Assembly: GCF_021432065.1 (NCBI RefSeq) | Contig: NZ_CP090365.1 | Location: 1,054,001 to 1,118,000, forward strand | Reading direction: 5' to 3' | Length of the DNA: 64,000 nt | From: Photobacterium sp. TLY01 | GTDB taxonomy: Bacteria; Pseudomonadota; Gammaproteobacteria; Enterobacterales; Vibrionaceae | In this document: in pieces, positions 54,990 through 63,571 of the stretch | Position numbering within the stretch: position 1 is the first letter of the stretch | Layout of the letters: every line of letters starts with the position of its first letter | The notes under the pieces: generated by a model | What the model was told of the DNA's origin: nothing | What the model saw: the letters and a program-made list of their open reading frames with translations, nothing else | Database searches by the model: none | Translations under genes and position numbers: made by a program

Positions 54990-55646
54990 TTAAACAACGT
55001 CTGTGCCCGCTTCATCTTCCGGCACAATATCGGTTTCCTGCAGCGCATCTTTCAGCCAGGCTTTGACCGGCGCTGACTGCAGCACTTTGTCCATATAGAG
55101 CTTGCTGAGATCGGACACTTCAATGCCATATGTTCTGAAACGAAGCACGACAGGTGCATACATACAATCGGCAATACTCCACTCACCAAAAAGCCAGCCG
55201 CCATTGTCGCTATATTTCAGCATCTGCTCGCGCCAGATCTGATCAATCCGTGCGACATCATGCTGCGCCGCTTCAGACAACTCAATGTGCCGTCGGGCAC
55301 GGCAGTTCATGGGCATTTCATTGCGCAGTGCCGTAAAGCCAGAATGCATTTCACAACTGATTGCCCGAGCCTTTGCCCGCTCGACCTTATCCTGCGGCCA
55401 GGCACGTCCCTGACAGTAAGCTTCGTTGATGTACTCACAGATCGCCAGCGAATCCCAAACCGTGACATCACCATCGATTAACACAGGGACTTTCGCGGCC
55501 GGCGAGTAAACCTCCAGCGTGCGGTAAAAATTGTCACTAAACAGCGTGAGCTTGTTTTCATGGAACGGTATACCATTCTGAACCAGCATCAGCCAGCCAC
55601 GAAAAGACCAGCTTGAATAGTTTTTATTGCCGATAATCAATTGCAT
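54990..55646 (-). CDS. glutathione S-transferase family protein
   Basis: 218 residues. An N-terminal thioredoxin-like domain (NKNYSSWSFRGWLML with the likely catalytic Ser, then VPVLIDGD with the cis-Pro, and DSLAICEYI) and a helical C-terminal domain with GWLFGEWSIADCMYAP. Typical of bacterial GSTs of unknown substrate. GAGGACAAAAG precedes the ATG. Monocistronic. Confidence 0.9.
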   Translation of the reverse strand: MQLIIGNKNYSSWSFRGWLMLVQNGIPFHENKLTLFSDNFYRTLEVYSPAAKVPVLIDGDVTVWDSLAICEYINEAYCQGRAWPQDKVERAKARAISCEMHSGFTALRNEMPMNCRARRHIELSEAAQHDVARIDQIWREQMLKYSDNGGWLFGEWSIADCMYAPVVLRFRTYGIEVSDLSKLYMDKVLQSAPVKAWLKDALQETDIVPEDEAGTDVV

Positions 55647-56008
55647 CTTTTGTCCTCATACTGGGTCGTCTTGAACGTTTCAGTACACCTTACGCCTTTG
55701 CTGCTATGCTGACTAACGCATAATTTTGATATCTCCTATCAGGATTCAGAATGGATATTCATCACTTTTCCTGAAGTCATCCAATACGCCCACTCAGAAC
55801 TCATATGCCGGGATCACTCCGTCTTATTTTTCACACGTTTTACTGACCGGCATTTAATATTTTTGCGACTCGCCCTGCAATTGATAAATCGCCTGTAAAA
55901 AGAGTGAAAATGACAGGCCAAAACGGCATTCAGACTGAGATTAAATCATTCACATCAATAAGTTAGCTCTGTACAATCGCTCAACATCCTCTCTTCAATC
56001 AACACACT
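55647..56008. other. intergenic region upstream of the effector gene
   Basis: About 360 bp with the GST promoter on the minus strand and the effector promoter on the plus strand. The effector ATG has no Shine-Dalgarno sequence. No vgrG, hcp, PAAR or adaptor gene is present. Confidence 0.4.
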
Positions 56009-58618
56009 ATGTCGCTCAATCACAATAAATCCAAACGGTTTGTTAAAGCGGGTTATCAACCACTGGAAGATTATAGCCCGCCGAATAAGTCATCAGTCAC
56101 TGCATCCAGTCATACCCGGCAACCTGTCGCTGAGTACGTATGTAACCTTCTGATTTATTGTTCTTTGGATGAACTCGGCAGCTTGCAGACAGGCTGCTGG
56201 ACGCTGAAACGTACCGCCACAGAAAATGCGGTGACAACCTGGCAAAAATCACCGGGAAAGAACGGGCACAGCCTGCTGACCGCATCTTGTGCAGAGCAGG
56301 AGGAAAAGCAACTTCTGCATGAGGTTTTCCAGCAGGCGGGATTCGCATCCTCTTATCGTATTCAGCCTCAGCCAACAAATACCGGCCATATCAACGCAGA
56401 GTTTGTGCCGGTGAAGTTAGCCGTGCAGTTGGAAAAATGGCTCGGCTGGCCCACCCTTGGCTACTTTTATTATTTTTGCGACAACAAGCTGACCAGAGAA
56501 TGTAAGCTGACCGGTGAAGACAGATGGAGCTTTCAGTTCACCCGTTCTGACGCCACCACACTGACCGACGAGTTATTGTCTGACCATCACTACAGCAGCC
56601 TGCTGCTGCCTTATCAAATCGAAGGACAGCCCGTTTCAGGTCAGTACATTCTGTTTCGCAAACAAAAGCTCTCTGGCGACGAGTTTGCCCGTCTCTCACC
56701 AACCTGGCTGGAAGCGCATGCTGTGGCGCTGGATATGCAGAGTATTGTTGCCAGCCGCACACAGGCACTGCTTGAGCGCAGCACTCAGGACACCGCACCG
56801 CCAGAAAATACCGCAGCGAAAACACATCACACCGTCAAAATGCAGCCAGATACAAGGCAGCGTGAAAGCTGGTCGGAGATTGCAGAACAATACGGTCTGA
56901 CGGCCCGGCAGTTACTGGATCTGAACCCGCAGTACAGTGAGGATCCCCTGAAACTCCAAATCGGCGATTCCCTGCAAATCACCGAGCTGAACAGGGACAC
57001 ACAACCCAAACAACCTGATAGTCCCTCCCCACTCACCGGCATTGAAACCGGTAAAGGGTATCCGTTCGGCAATGTCTGGGGCACCTATACCCAGCGTTAT
57101 ATGATGCCGAATCTGCTGCATATTCAGGAAAACAGTCAGATTCTCGCCCAAACCCCGGTTGTCAATACCACGCAGATAAAACAGCGCATCCTGCGAATCG
57201 GCGTCTTCTTCGACGGCACCGGCCAGAACAAAGACAATGACTTGTACAAAGAGACCTATGGCAATAAATCCCGTTCGAATATTGGGCGGTTATTCGAGGC
57301 TTATCCTGATGTAAAGGAAGAATCATATGCTATCTATGTATCGGGAGTTGGTACTGTTGATGGTGCCCATCAAGATCCTGGTGAGATTGATGATGGCGAT
57401 GATGAAAAAACCTTTGGCCAAGCACTGGGTGTCTTTGATACAACAGGCGCCTTCGCCAAATGGCAAAACTTGCTCAAACAGCTCGCTAACATTATTAAGA
57501 AGTTAGATACAGAAGGCTCTTATGATGCAATAACCCATATTGAATTTGATGTCTTCGGCTTCAGTCGTGGTGCGGCTTTAGCCCGCCATTTTGTCAATGC
57601 TGCCTTAAAGGGTCTTCCCGATTACACACGCAGACGTCGAGGGAAAGATTCTCTCGGTATCACCCCCAACCTGTTAGGAACAGAAGACCCTCACTGGTTT
57701 AACAGTGAGCAAGGCTATGAACTGGATACCTCACGGCAAGTCAGTGTCCGATTTGTCGGACTGTTCGACACGGTCGGTTCATTTTACTGGCCCGGCAATG
57801 CCGATGAAGGCAACTTCCAACTTGTACTACAGCCTGATTGTGCGCAAAGCGTTGTGCAGTTGTGCGCACATCACGAATTTCGCGTGAACTTTCCATTAAC
57901 GACACTGAAAACCAAGGGTACACTGCCAGACAACTTTTATGAGGAAGTCTTCCCTGGTGCACACTCGGATGTCGGTGGTGGCTATTCCGCCATTGAACAG
58001 TACAATAAAAAAGGCCTGGACGAACGATATGAATTCCCCATGCTCACGACTTACAACAGAGAATGGATCAAATCAGAATCACTGGTCGGTAAAGTAATTC
58101 ATACCAGTGACGGAGTGAGAACGGTTCCGGATAACCCAGACAGTAAATTGATTCCATACCTAGAGTTCTTCATAGCTGAGAGAGAGCCAGGTTGGATACA
58201 GCACTGCCAGGAATCGTATGGGCAATATGGTGCGATCAAACGAGATAAAGCCATGTTGCATTATTACCGCCTGCAACCGGTCAACAACGCACTATCCGGT
58301 CTAACTCAGGAACGCATGAAACAACAGGCGGAAAGCATCGGGATAAAATGGATTGCATCCGCTTACGAGCAACCCAAAGACTTTGTCACAGACGACGATA
58401 TTCAGCAACTTTGGCAGAAACTAGCCGTTCTTCCGGTGGGGAGCATCTCACAAGAGCACTGGCAAGCCAACGTAGAAAAACACGGTCACAAATGGATCCA
58501 TCGCCCACATGACGCACTCATTAACCCTGGTTACTTTGAGGTTTATGAGTGGCTTGTGAATAAACCTAATCGAAACGATGACGATAAAATAGTAAGGGAA
58601 ATATTCGAAAATGCTTAA
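56009..58618 (+). CDS. type VI secretion-type lipase effector (DUF2235/Tle1-like) with LysM-like segment
   Basis: 869 residues, no signal peptide. N-terminal region of unknown fold (about 40-255); LysM-like segment (about 274-325: SWSEIAEQYGLTARQLLDLN and LKLQIGDSLQI); then the DUF2235 alpha/beta hydrolase domain from about 395 (RIGVFFDGTGQNKDND). Nucleophile elbow GFSRG (Ser about 519), Asp in VGLFDTVGS (about 587), His in PGAHSDVGGGY (about 652): a complete triad. DUF2235/Tle1 enzymes are phospholipases delivered into competitors. Three lipoprotein genes follow in operon as likely immunity proteins. The delivery genes are elsewhere. Confidence 0.88.
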   Translation: MSLNHNKSKRFVKAGYQPLEDYSPPNKSSVTASSHTRQPVAEYVCNLLIYCSLDELGSLQTGCWTLKRTATENAVTTWQKSPGKNGHSLLTASCAEQEEKQLLHEVFQQAGFASSYRIQPQPTNTGHINAEFVPVKLAVQLEKWLGWPTLGYFYYFCDNKLTRECKLTGEDRWSFQFTRSDATTLTDELLSDHHYSSLLLPYQIEGQPVSGQYILFRKQKLSGDEFARLSPTWLEAHAVALDMQSIVASRTQALLERSTQDTAPPENTAAKTHHTVKMQPDTRQRESWSEIAEQYGLTARQLLDLNPQYSEDPLKLQIGDSLQITELNRDTQPKQPDSPSPLTGIETGKGYPFGNVWGTYTQRYMMPNLLHIQENSQILAQTPVVNTTQIKQRILRIGVFFDGTGQNKDNDLYKETYGNKSRSNIGRLFEAYPDVKEESYAIYVSGVGTVDGAHQDPGEIDDGDDEKTFGQALGVFDTTGAFAKWQNLLKQLANIIKKLDTEGSYDAITHIEFDVFGFSRGAALARHFVNAALKGLPDYTRRRRGKDSLGITPNLLGTEDPHWFNSEQGYELDTSRQVSVRFVGLFDTVGSFYWPGNADEGNFQLVLQPDCAQSVVQLCAHHEFRVNFPLTTLKTKGTLPDNFYEEVFPGAHSDVGGGYSAIEQYNKKGLDERYEFPMLTTYNREWIKSESLVGKVIHTSDGVRTVPDNPDSKLIPYLEFFIAEREPGWIQHCQESYGQYGAIKRDKAMLHYYRLQPVNNALSGLTQERMKQQAESIGIKWIASAYEQPKDFVTDDDIQQLWQKLAVLPVGSISQEHWQANVEKHGHKWIHRPHDALINPGYFEVYEWLVNKPNRNDDDKIVREIFENA

Positions 58619-59201
58619 ATGGTTAACCATATTATTGGGTTCGTGCATAGCTCTCTCTGCATGTTCATTCTCCCCTTTTACTGAAAATTTTGCAGAGATT
58701 GGAAATGCAGGAAGTACCACTGGTCCGCATATTATTAAACGGATGACTGTGACCGATACAAATGGCGGCCGGACAAATTTTGCTTATGGTGCAGTTAGTA
58801 GTTACCCAGGTAAAAGTGCAGACATTGGAGCAATTGGTATACCCAACTTCATTCAAGGGTATTGGTCTAAAGGCTGGGATAGCTATGAAAAGTACTACCA
58901 TATTACGGCCTCAATCGACAGTAAACTGGCAGAAAAGAAAATCAGCACATTAAGAGACTATTACAAAAATCACGGGGATTCTCTGGCAGCTATGGAACTT
59001 ACTGTTGATGGCCCGCGTGTTCGTCTCATTTATACATTGAGTTGTTATACAAAATTTGATGACTGCACCCCCAGAAAGAACGCCGATCCTAACGGTTGGG
59101 TCGTCCGCTCACCCGATAACACCACAGAAGTTGTCGTTCTCTTCGACGGCACGGGTGAAGCTTCCGATACGCCTTTTCCTGGCTCTCCTTACGATAAATG
59201 A
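58611..59201 (+). CDS. candidate immunity lipoprotein, copy 1
   Basis: 196 residues. Lipobox LSAC after an N-terminal hydrophobic signal, so it is a lipoprotein facing the periplasm, where an incoming phospholipase would act. It overlaps the effector stop by eight bases. Core features: GNAGSTTG, YGAVSSYPGKSADIGAIG, and the conserved tail from DCTPRKNADPNGWVV to GSPYDK. May belong to the DUF2931-type lipoproteins; I am not sure. First of three tandem paralogues. Confidence 0.82.
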   Translation: MLKWLTILLGSCIALSACSFSPFTENFAEIGNAGSTTGPHIIKRMTVTDTNGGRTNFAYGAVSSYPGKSADIGAIGIPNFIQGYWSKGWDSYEKYYHITASIDSKLAEKKISTLRDYYKNHGDSLAAMELTVDGPRVRLIYTLSCYTKFDDCTPRKNADPNGWVVRSPDNTTEVVVLFDGTGEASDTPFPGSPYDK

Positions 59202-59791
59202 ATAACAAACTTTTTATCATACCCCTGATATACAGCCTGTTTGTAGGCTGTTCCAACAAACCAGCATCTATTGCTTCGATTGGAACTGCAGGAAGCACAA
59301 CCGGTTATCACAGCATCAAATTGATGTATATAGAAGATACACAAGATGGAGGAGCCAGTTTTGCTCATGGTGCAGTAAGTAGCTATTCGGGAGCTAGTGC
59401 TGATATCGGCAGTATTGGAATTCCTAAGCACATTGACGGCTACTGGGCCAAATATCATGCTGACGAAGATGAATTGATTGCTTTTTATCGTATCTCTACA
59501 CTCATTGACAGCAATCTGGCAAAGCAAAAAATTGAAACACTGCGTAATTACTGCAAAAACCATAGAACATTGAACACAAGGATTAGAGTTGTCGTAGACA
59601 GTGAAAGAGTGCGTGTTTTATATTCGATGAATTGTTATTCATATCGTATGGATTGCACCCCCAGAAATAACGCCGATCCTAACGGTTGGGTCGTCCGCTC
59701 ACCGGATAACACCACCGAAGTTGTTGTACTCTTCGACGGCACGGGTGAAGCCTCCGATACGCCGTTTCCTGGTTCGCCATACGATAAATGA
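59198..59791 (+). CDS. candidate immunity lipoprotein, copy 2
   Basis: 197 residues. It starts inside the stop of copy 1 (ATGA overlap). Lipobox FVGC, then SIGTAGSTTGYHSIK, HGAVSSYSGASADIGSIG and the shared tail. The middle region diverges from copies 1 and 3, including its own Cys positions, which would be expected if each copy neutralises a different effector allele. Confidence 0.82.
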   Translation: MNNKLFIIPLIYSLFVGCSNKPASIASIGTAGSTTGYHSIKLMYIEDTQDGGASFAHGAVSSYSGASADIGSIGIPKHIDGYWAKYHADEDELIAFYRISTLIDSNLAKQKIETLRNYCKNHRTLNTRIRVVVDSERVRVLYSMNCYSYRMDCTPRNNADPNGWVVRSPDNTTEVVVLFDGTGEASDTPFPGSPYDK

Positions 59792-60381
59792 ATAACAAGC
59801 CCTTTATCCTCTTCATGTTTTGCAGCCTGTTAACAGGCTGCTCAATGGCCTCAACTCCTATAGCCTCGATTGGCATAGCAGGCAGCACTACCGGTTACCA
59901 CAGTATTAGAGTCATGAATGTAAAAGATACAACAGGTGCAAATGCAGGCTTTGGCTATGGTGCAGTAAGCAGTTACAGCGGAAAAAGTGCAGATATTGGT
60001 GCTATCGGCACGCCTGCTAAAATCACAGGGTTTTGGGCTAAATACAATATAGAAGGCGATAAATTTACAGCGTTTTACAATATAAGCAAACAAATAGACA
60101 GCAAGCTTGCAGGGCTAAAAATTAATGCTCTTCGAGAGTATTACAAGAGCTTTAAAACAGCAAACACTGCAATGCAGTTAATTGTAGACGGCCCTCGCGT
60201 TCGCCTTCTATACACAATGAATTGCTTTTCAAAGCTGGATGATTGCACCCCCAGAAATAACGCCGACCCTAATGGTTGGGTCGTCCGCTCACCTGATAAC
60301 ACCACCGAAGTTGTTGTACTCTTCGACGGCGCGGGTGAATCTTCCGATACGCCATTTCCTGGCTCGCCCTATGATAAATAA
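59788..60381 (+). CDS. candidate immunity lipoprotein, copy 3
   Basis: 197 residues, again overlapping the previous stop by ATGA. Lipobox LTGC, then SIGIAGSTTGYHSIR, YGAVSSYSGKSADIGAIG and the shared tail, here ending with TAA. N-terminus MNNKPF resembles copy 2 (MNNKLF), so copies 2 and 3 probably arose last. Confidence 0.82.
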   Translation: MNNKPFILFMFCSLLTGCSMASTPIASIGIAGSTTGYHSIRVMNVKDTTGANAGFGYGAVSSYSGKSADIGAIGTPAKITGFWAKYNIEGDKFTAFYNISKQIDSKLAGLKINALREYYKSFKTANTAMQLIVDGPRVRLLYTMNCFSKLDDCTPRNNADPNGWVVRSPDNTTEVVVLFDGAGESSDTPFPGSPYDK

Positions 60382-60493
60382 AACAGGCCTGACGACGTCT
60401 TCCACTGAAAGAATAGAGAAAACCCCTTAAACCTTGTTTCACTGGGCCTTTGCCTGTCCAAAAGACATTCATTCTCTGCACCTCACCTGACAC

Positions 60494-60528
60494 AAACACA
60501 GGCTGCCTCGATAGCTGCCTGTGTTTAT
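60494..60528 (+). terminator. terminator of the effector-immunity operon
   Basis: AAACACAGGC/GCCTGTGTTT stem with a further interrupted inner stem, followed by ATTG. It lies about 110 bp after the last immunity gene. Confidence 0.6.
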
Positions 60529-60616
60529 TGCTGGGTTTGGCTTCGTGACATTTTGGCCGCACTCGCTGTATGCTTGCCTGACTCTTTCATGTCAATGGAT
60601 TTCGTCAGGGACGCTT

Positions 60617-61540
60617 ATGGATATTGATGCGCTGCGCAGCTTTCTCGCTTTTATTGATACCGGAAGTTTCACCCGGGCTGCAAAACAGACTTTCAGAACC
60701 CAGTCTGCCATCAGTATGCAGATGAAAAAACTGGAGCAGGAATTAGAGAAGTGCCTGTTTCAACGTGAAGGCCGTCAATTGGTGTTAACGCACGAAGGGC
60801 AACAGTTAGCCAGTTATGCCCGGCGGCTGTTAAGTCTTCATGACGAGGCCGTAACCAGCCTGAAATCAAACGCTGACACCCAACCTTTGCTGATCGGTTG
60901 TCCGGACGATTATGCAGAAACCTTGCTGCCGCACCTTGTTTTCCTGATTCGCGAGCAACTTGGCCCGGTTCAGATACACATCACCTGTGCGTCCAGCGTG
61001 CGTTTAAGACAATTGATGGATAAAGGCGAATTAGATGCCGCCATGCTGACGCGGCATCCGGATTCGGAAGAAGGCCACTTTCTGATGCACGATCAGGGCG
61101 TCTGGTATGGCACAGCACAAGTCGATTTGCTTCAGCGTCGTCCACTGCCAATTGCACTTTTTCAGGCAGACTGTAAATTCCATGCCGCAGCGCTGGATGG
61201 CTTGATGAAACAGGAAATCAGCTTCGATCTGATCAGTTGCAGCAGCAGTGCGACAGCACAACGCGGCATGGTGCGGGCCGGGCTGGCCATCGGGGCCATG
61301 GCACGCAGCAGTATGGCGCCGGATTTACAAGTTTTGAATGCGGATTGGCTGCCGCCATTACCGAATATTGATATCGTGCTGGCGCTGGCTTCCCGGTCGC
61401 AGTCCCGGCTGACCGCTCAGCAGGCTAAATTAATCAGCCATGCGTTTCAGCGCAATCCACCCGAGATTCCATGTGAGTCACAGCCGATGGCAAAACCACG
61501 CGGCATCACACTCATGAAAACTGCAATCAAATGTGAATAG
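60617..61540 (+). CDS. LysR-family transcriptional regulator
   Basis: 307 residues from the ATG at 60617 (AGGGA six bases before; the frame opens at 60521). The N-terminal winged helix (about 1-60) shows LRSFLAFIDTGSFTRAAKQTF and QSAISMQMKKLEQEL. The LysR substrate domain follows (LLIGCPDDYAETLLPHL). Target genes are unknown; the small membrane gene downstream or the divergent region could be controlled. Confidence 0.92.
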   Translation: MDIDALRSFLAFIDTGSFTRAAKQTFRTQSAISMQMKKLEQELEKCLFQREGRQLVLTHEGQQLASYARRLLSLHDEAVTSLKSNADTQPLLIGCPDDYAETLLPHLVFLIREQLGPVQIHITCASSVRLRQLMDKGELDAAMLTRHPDSEEGHFLMHDQGVWYGTAQVDLLQRRPLPIALFQADCKFHAAALDGLMKQEISFDLISCSSSATAQRGMVRAGLAIGAMARSSMAPDLQVLNADWLPPLPNIDIVLALASRSQSRLTAQQAKLISHAFQRNPPEIPCESQPMAKPRGITLMKTAIKCE

Positions 61541-61619
61541 CACTCGCCTGCCGCTTTATTTTGTGGCATTGTCCCGCGACAGAAAACTGCGATACACATG
61601 ACCTGAAGATAATAAGACG

Positions 61620-61739
61620 ATGCCCGAAAATCAGCCCAAATGGATGTCCATCCTGACGAAAATCACTGTTTACCTGTCGCTGCTGATGTTGGTCATTGGT
61701 GGCGGACTCGCCTTGTACGCGATCGTGTATGGCCCCTAG
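61620..61739 (+). CDS. 39-residue single-pass membrane protein
   Basis: MPENQPKWMSILTKITVYLS then a helix to LALYAIVYGP, stop TAG: one transmembrane segment (about 14-36) with the basic residues before it. Only a weak purine stretch (AAGATAATAAGACG) precedes the ATG. The clean helix, charged N-terminus and full stop suggest a real small gene. A GC-rich hairpin follows it. No family recognised. Confidence 0.55.
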   Translation: MPENQPKWMSILTKITVYLSLLMLVIGGGLALYAIVYGP

Positions 61740-61770
61740 TTTATCGGCAATATTTTACGAGCCAGTCATT

Positions 61771-61791
61771 CACGGGCCATTACGGCCCGTG
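61771..61791. terminator. hairpin between the small membrane gene and the SDR gene
   Basis: CACGGGCC/GGCCCGTG with a five-base loop between convergent genes. There is no strong T-run, so it is at most a bidirectional Rho-assisted terminator. Confidence 0.45.
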
Positions 61792-61826
61792 TTATCTGGA
61801 ATCTCCATCAAATGAACAAGCGGTAA

Positions 61827-62585
61827 CTACATTCTCATACCGCCATCCACTTCCAGTACCCGTCCGGTGAAATAGTCATTTTCCAGAATGAATTTCACCG
61901 CATGCGCAATTTCTTTGGCCTGACCTACACGCTTTAGCGGGATCATGTTCTCAAGCCTTTCTATCGCTTCCGGCGGCATTTGATCCGCCATTGCCGTTTT
62001 GACCACACCCGGTGCGATTGCCGCAGCGCGAATCCCATAGCGTCCCAGCTCTTTTGCCCAGCAAACAGCCATAGTGGCGACTGCGGCTTTAGAAGCAGCA
62101 TAGTTGCTCTGACCAAAATTTCCGGCTCTGGCAACACTGGAAATGTTAATAATCACCCCAGGACGCTGGGTCTGGATCATGCGGGCAGCGGCCTCCCGCC
62201 CACAGAGAAACGTCCCTGTGCTGTTCACTGTCATCACGGCATTGAACTGCTCAAGCGACATTTTTGTTAATGCGCCATCTTTCACTTTAACCAGCAAGCC
62301 ATCACGCAGAATACCGGCATTGTTCACCAAACCATCCAGCTGACCAAAATCGTCGATGATCTGATCAAATACCCGTTCGACCTGGTTTTCCTGTGTCACA
62401 TCCGCTTCATAGGTCAGCGCTTTACTGCTTAGCATCTGGCATTGCGTTCGTGTCTGCGCGAGACCTTCCTGATTCAGATCGATCAAGGCCAAATCAGCGC
62501 CGGCCTGAGCCAGTGTCACAGCCATCATCTGCCCTAAACCCTGGCCAGCACCGGTGATTGCAATCACAGCATTTCGTAGATCCAT
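61827..62585 (-). CDS. short-chain dehydrogenase/reductase (FabG-like)
   Basis: 252 residues. TGAGQGLGQ (NAD(P)-binding), LVNNAGIL, NISSVA with the catalytic Ser, and YAASKAAV (Tyr-x3-Lys) are all intact. PGVVKT and EVDGGMRM close the fold. AAAGGAGAGCAGT precedes the ATG, 17 bp after the stop of the 3-hydroxyisobutyrate dehydrogenase gene. It probably oxidises a hydroxyacyl intermediate in the same catabolic pathway. Confidence 0.9.
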   Translation of the reverse strand: MDLRNAVIAITGAGQGLGQMMAVTLAQAGADLALIDLNQEGLAQTRTQCQMLSSKALTYEADVTQENQVERVFDQIIDDFGQLDGLVNNAGILRDGLLVKVKDGALTKMSLEQFNAVMTVNSTGTFLCGREAAARMIQTQRPGVIINISSVARAGNFGQSNYAASKAAVATMAVCWAKELGRYGIRAAAIAPGVVKTAMADQMPPEAIERLENMIPLKRVGQAKEIAHAVKFILENDYFTGRVLEVDGGMRM

Positions 62586-62602
62586 ACTGCTCTCCTTTCA
62601 CT

Positions 62603-63517
62603 CTAATGTTGTTTGACTTCACCGTGATAAAACTCGAACAGACTGGAAAAATCGCGCTGCTCATTGCCATTCGCATTGTGGAAAGCATACAGATTACGCG
62701 CCAGTGCGCCCATGGGCACAGCCGTCTGACTTTGCAATGCTGCATCCATCCCTAATCCCAAATCTTTGAGCATCAGTTTACTCATAAACCCAGGCTGATA
62801 CCCTTTACTGGCAGGCGCATTCTCCATCACGCCGGGGCAAGGATTGTAAAGCTCCAGTACCCAGTTCCGGCCAGAGCTTTGCAGCATGATGTCTGACAAG
62901 ACTTTAGGATCCAGTCCGTTTTCCATGCCCAGATTAATCGCTTCACAGGCACCGGCCATTTGGACCGCCAGCATCAGGTTATTACAAATTTTCGCCATCT
63001 GCCCGGCACCGGCAGGTCCCGCATGAAAGATGTTTTTACCCACATGCTTCAGAACCATTTCCGCGCGATGAAATGCTGCATCGGTGCCACCGACGATGAA
63101 AGTCAGCGTACCGGCTTCTGCACCGGCAACACCGCCAGAGACAGGCGCATCGACAAACGCCAGCTGATGCTGCAAAGCATGGCTGGCGACTTCTTTTGCC
63201 GTTGCAGGATCAATGGTGGAAGAGTCAATCAGAAAAGTGCCGGATGAAACCAGATTGAGCAGGCCGGCTTCAGGCTGTCCTTTTGGCCCCAGATAGACAT
63301 CATGGACATGCTGACCTGCCGGCAGCATGGTGATCACGGTATCGGCCCCCGTTACCGCCGCTTTCAAAGAGGACGCCACCGTAGCGCCCTCTTTTTCGAG
63401 CTTGCGGGCCGCTTCAGCATTGATATCGTAAACATTGACCTGAAAACCCGCTTTGAGTAAATTCCTCGCCATCGGGCTGCCCATGTTGCCTAGTCCAATA
63501 AATGCAATTGCTGCCAT
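62603..63517 (-). CDS. mmsB: 3-hydroxyisobutyrate dehydrogenase
   Basis: 304 residues. N-terminal Rossmann motif FIGLGNMGSPMARNLLKAG, substrate-binding DAPVSGGVAGAEAGTLTFIVGG and the catalytic Lys segment GAGQMAKICNNL identify the family. It oxidises 3-hydroxyisobutyrate to methylmalonate semialdehyde in valine degradation. CAGGAGTGTGTT precedes the ATG. It lies in an operon after the 3-hydroxyisobutyryl-CoA hydrolase, the enzyme of the preceding step. Confidence 0.95.
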   Translation of the reverse strand: MAAIAFIGLGNMGSPMARNLLKAGFQVNVYDINAEAARKLEKEGATVASSLKAAVTGADTVITMLPAGQHVHDVYLGPKGQPEAGLLNLVSSGTFLIDSSTIDPATAKEVASHALQHQLAFVDAPVSGGVAGAEAGTLTFIVGGTDAAFHRAEMVLKHVGKNIFHAGPAGAGQMAKICNNLMLAVQMAGACEAINLGMENGLDPKVLSDIMLQSSGRNWVLELYNPCPGVMENAPASKGYQPGFMSKLMLKDLGLGMDAALQSQTAVPMGALARNLYAFHNANGNEQRDFSSLFEFYHGEVKQH

Positions 63518-63571
63518 AACACACTCCTGTTCAGACGCTCTCAGCCCGGATCTATGTGTAGGGAATAGCTA

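Larger units (their letters stand above)
59061..60381 (+). repeat. three 141-bp near-identical 3' gene ends at 590-bp period
   Basis: Segments 59061-59201, 59651-59791 and 60241-60381 are all 141 bp, start with GA(C/T)TGCACCCCCAGAAA and end at each stop codon. They differ by about a dozen substitutions, mostly at third positions. The upstream parts of the three genes are much more different. Tandem duplication plus gene conversion or selection explains this. Confidence 0.9.

Noticed and set aside
58611..60381. Direct repeats as a CRISPR or integron-like array
   Set aside because: The repeats are coding 3' ends of paralogous lipoprotein genes in frame; spacing equals gene length, and there are no attC-like hairpins or integrase.
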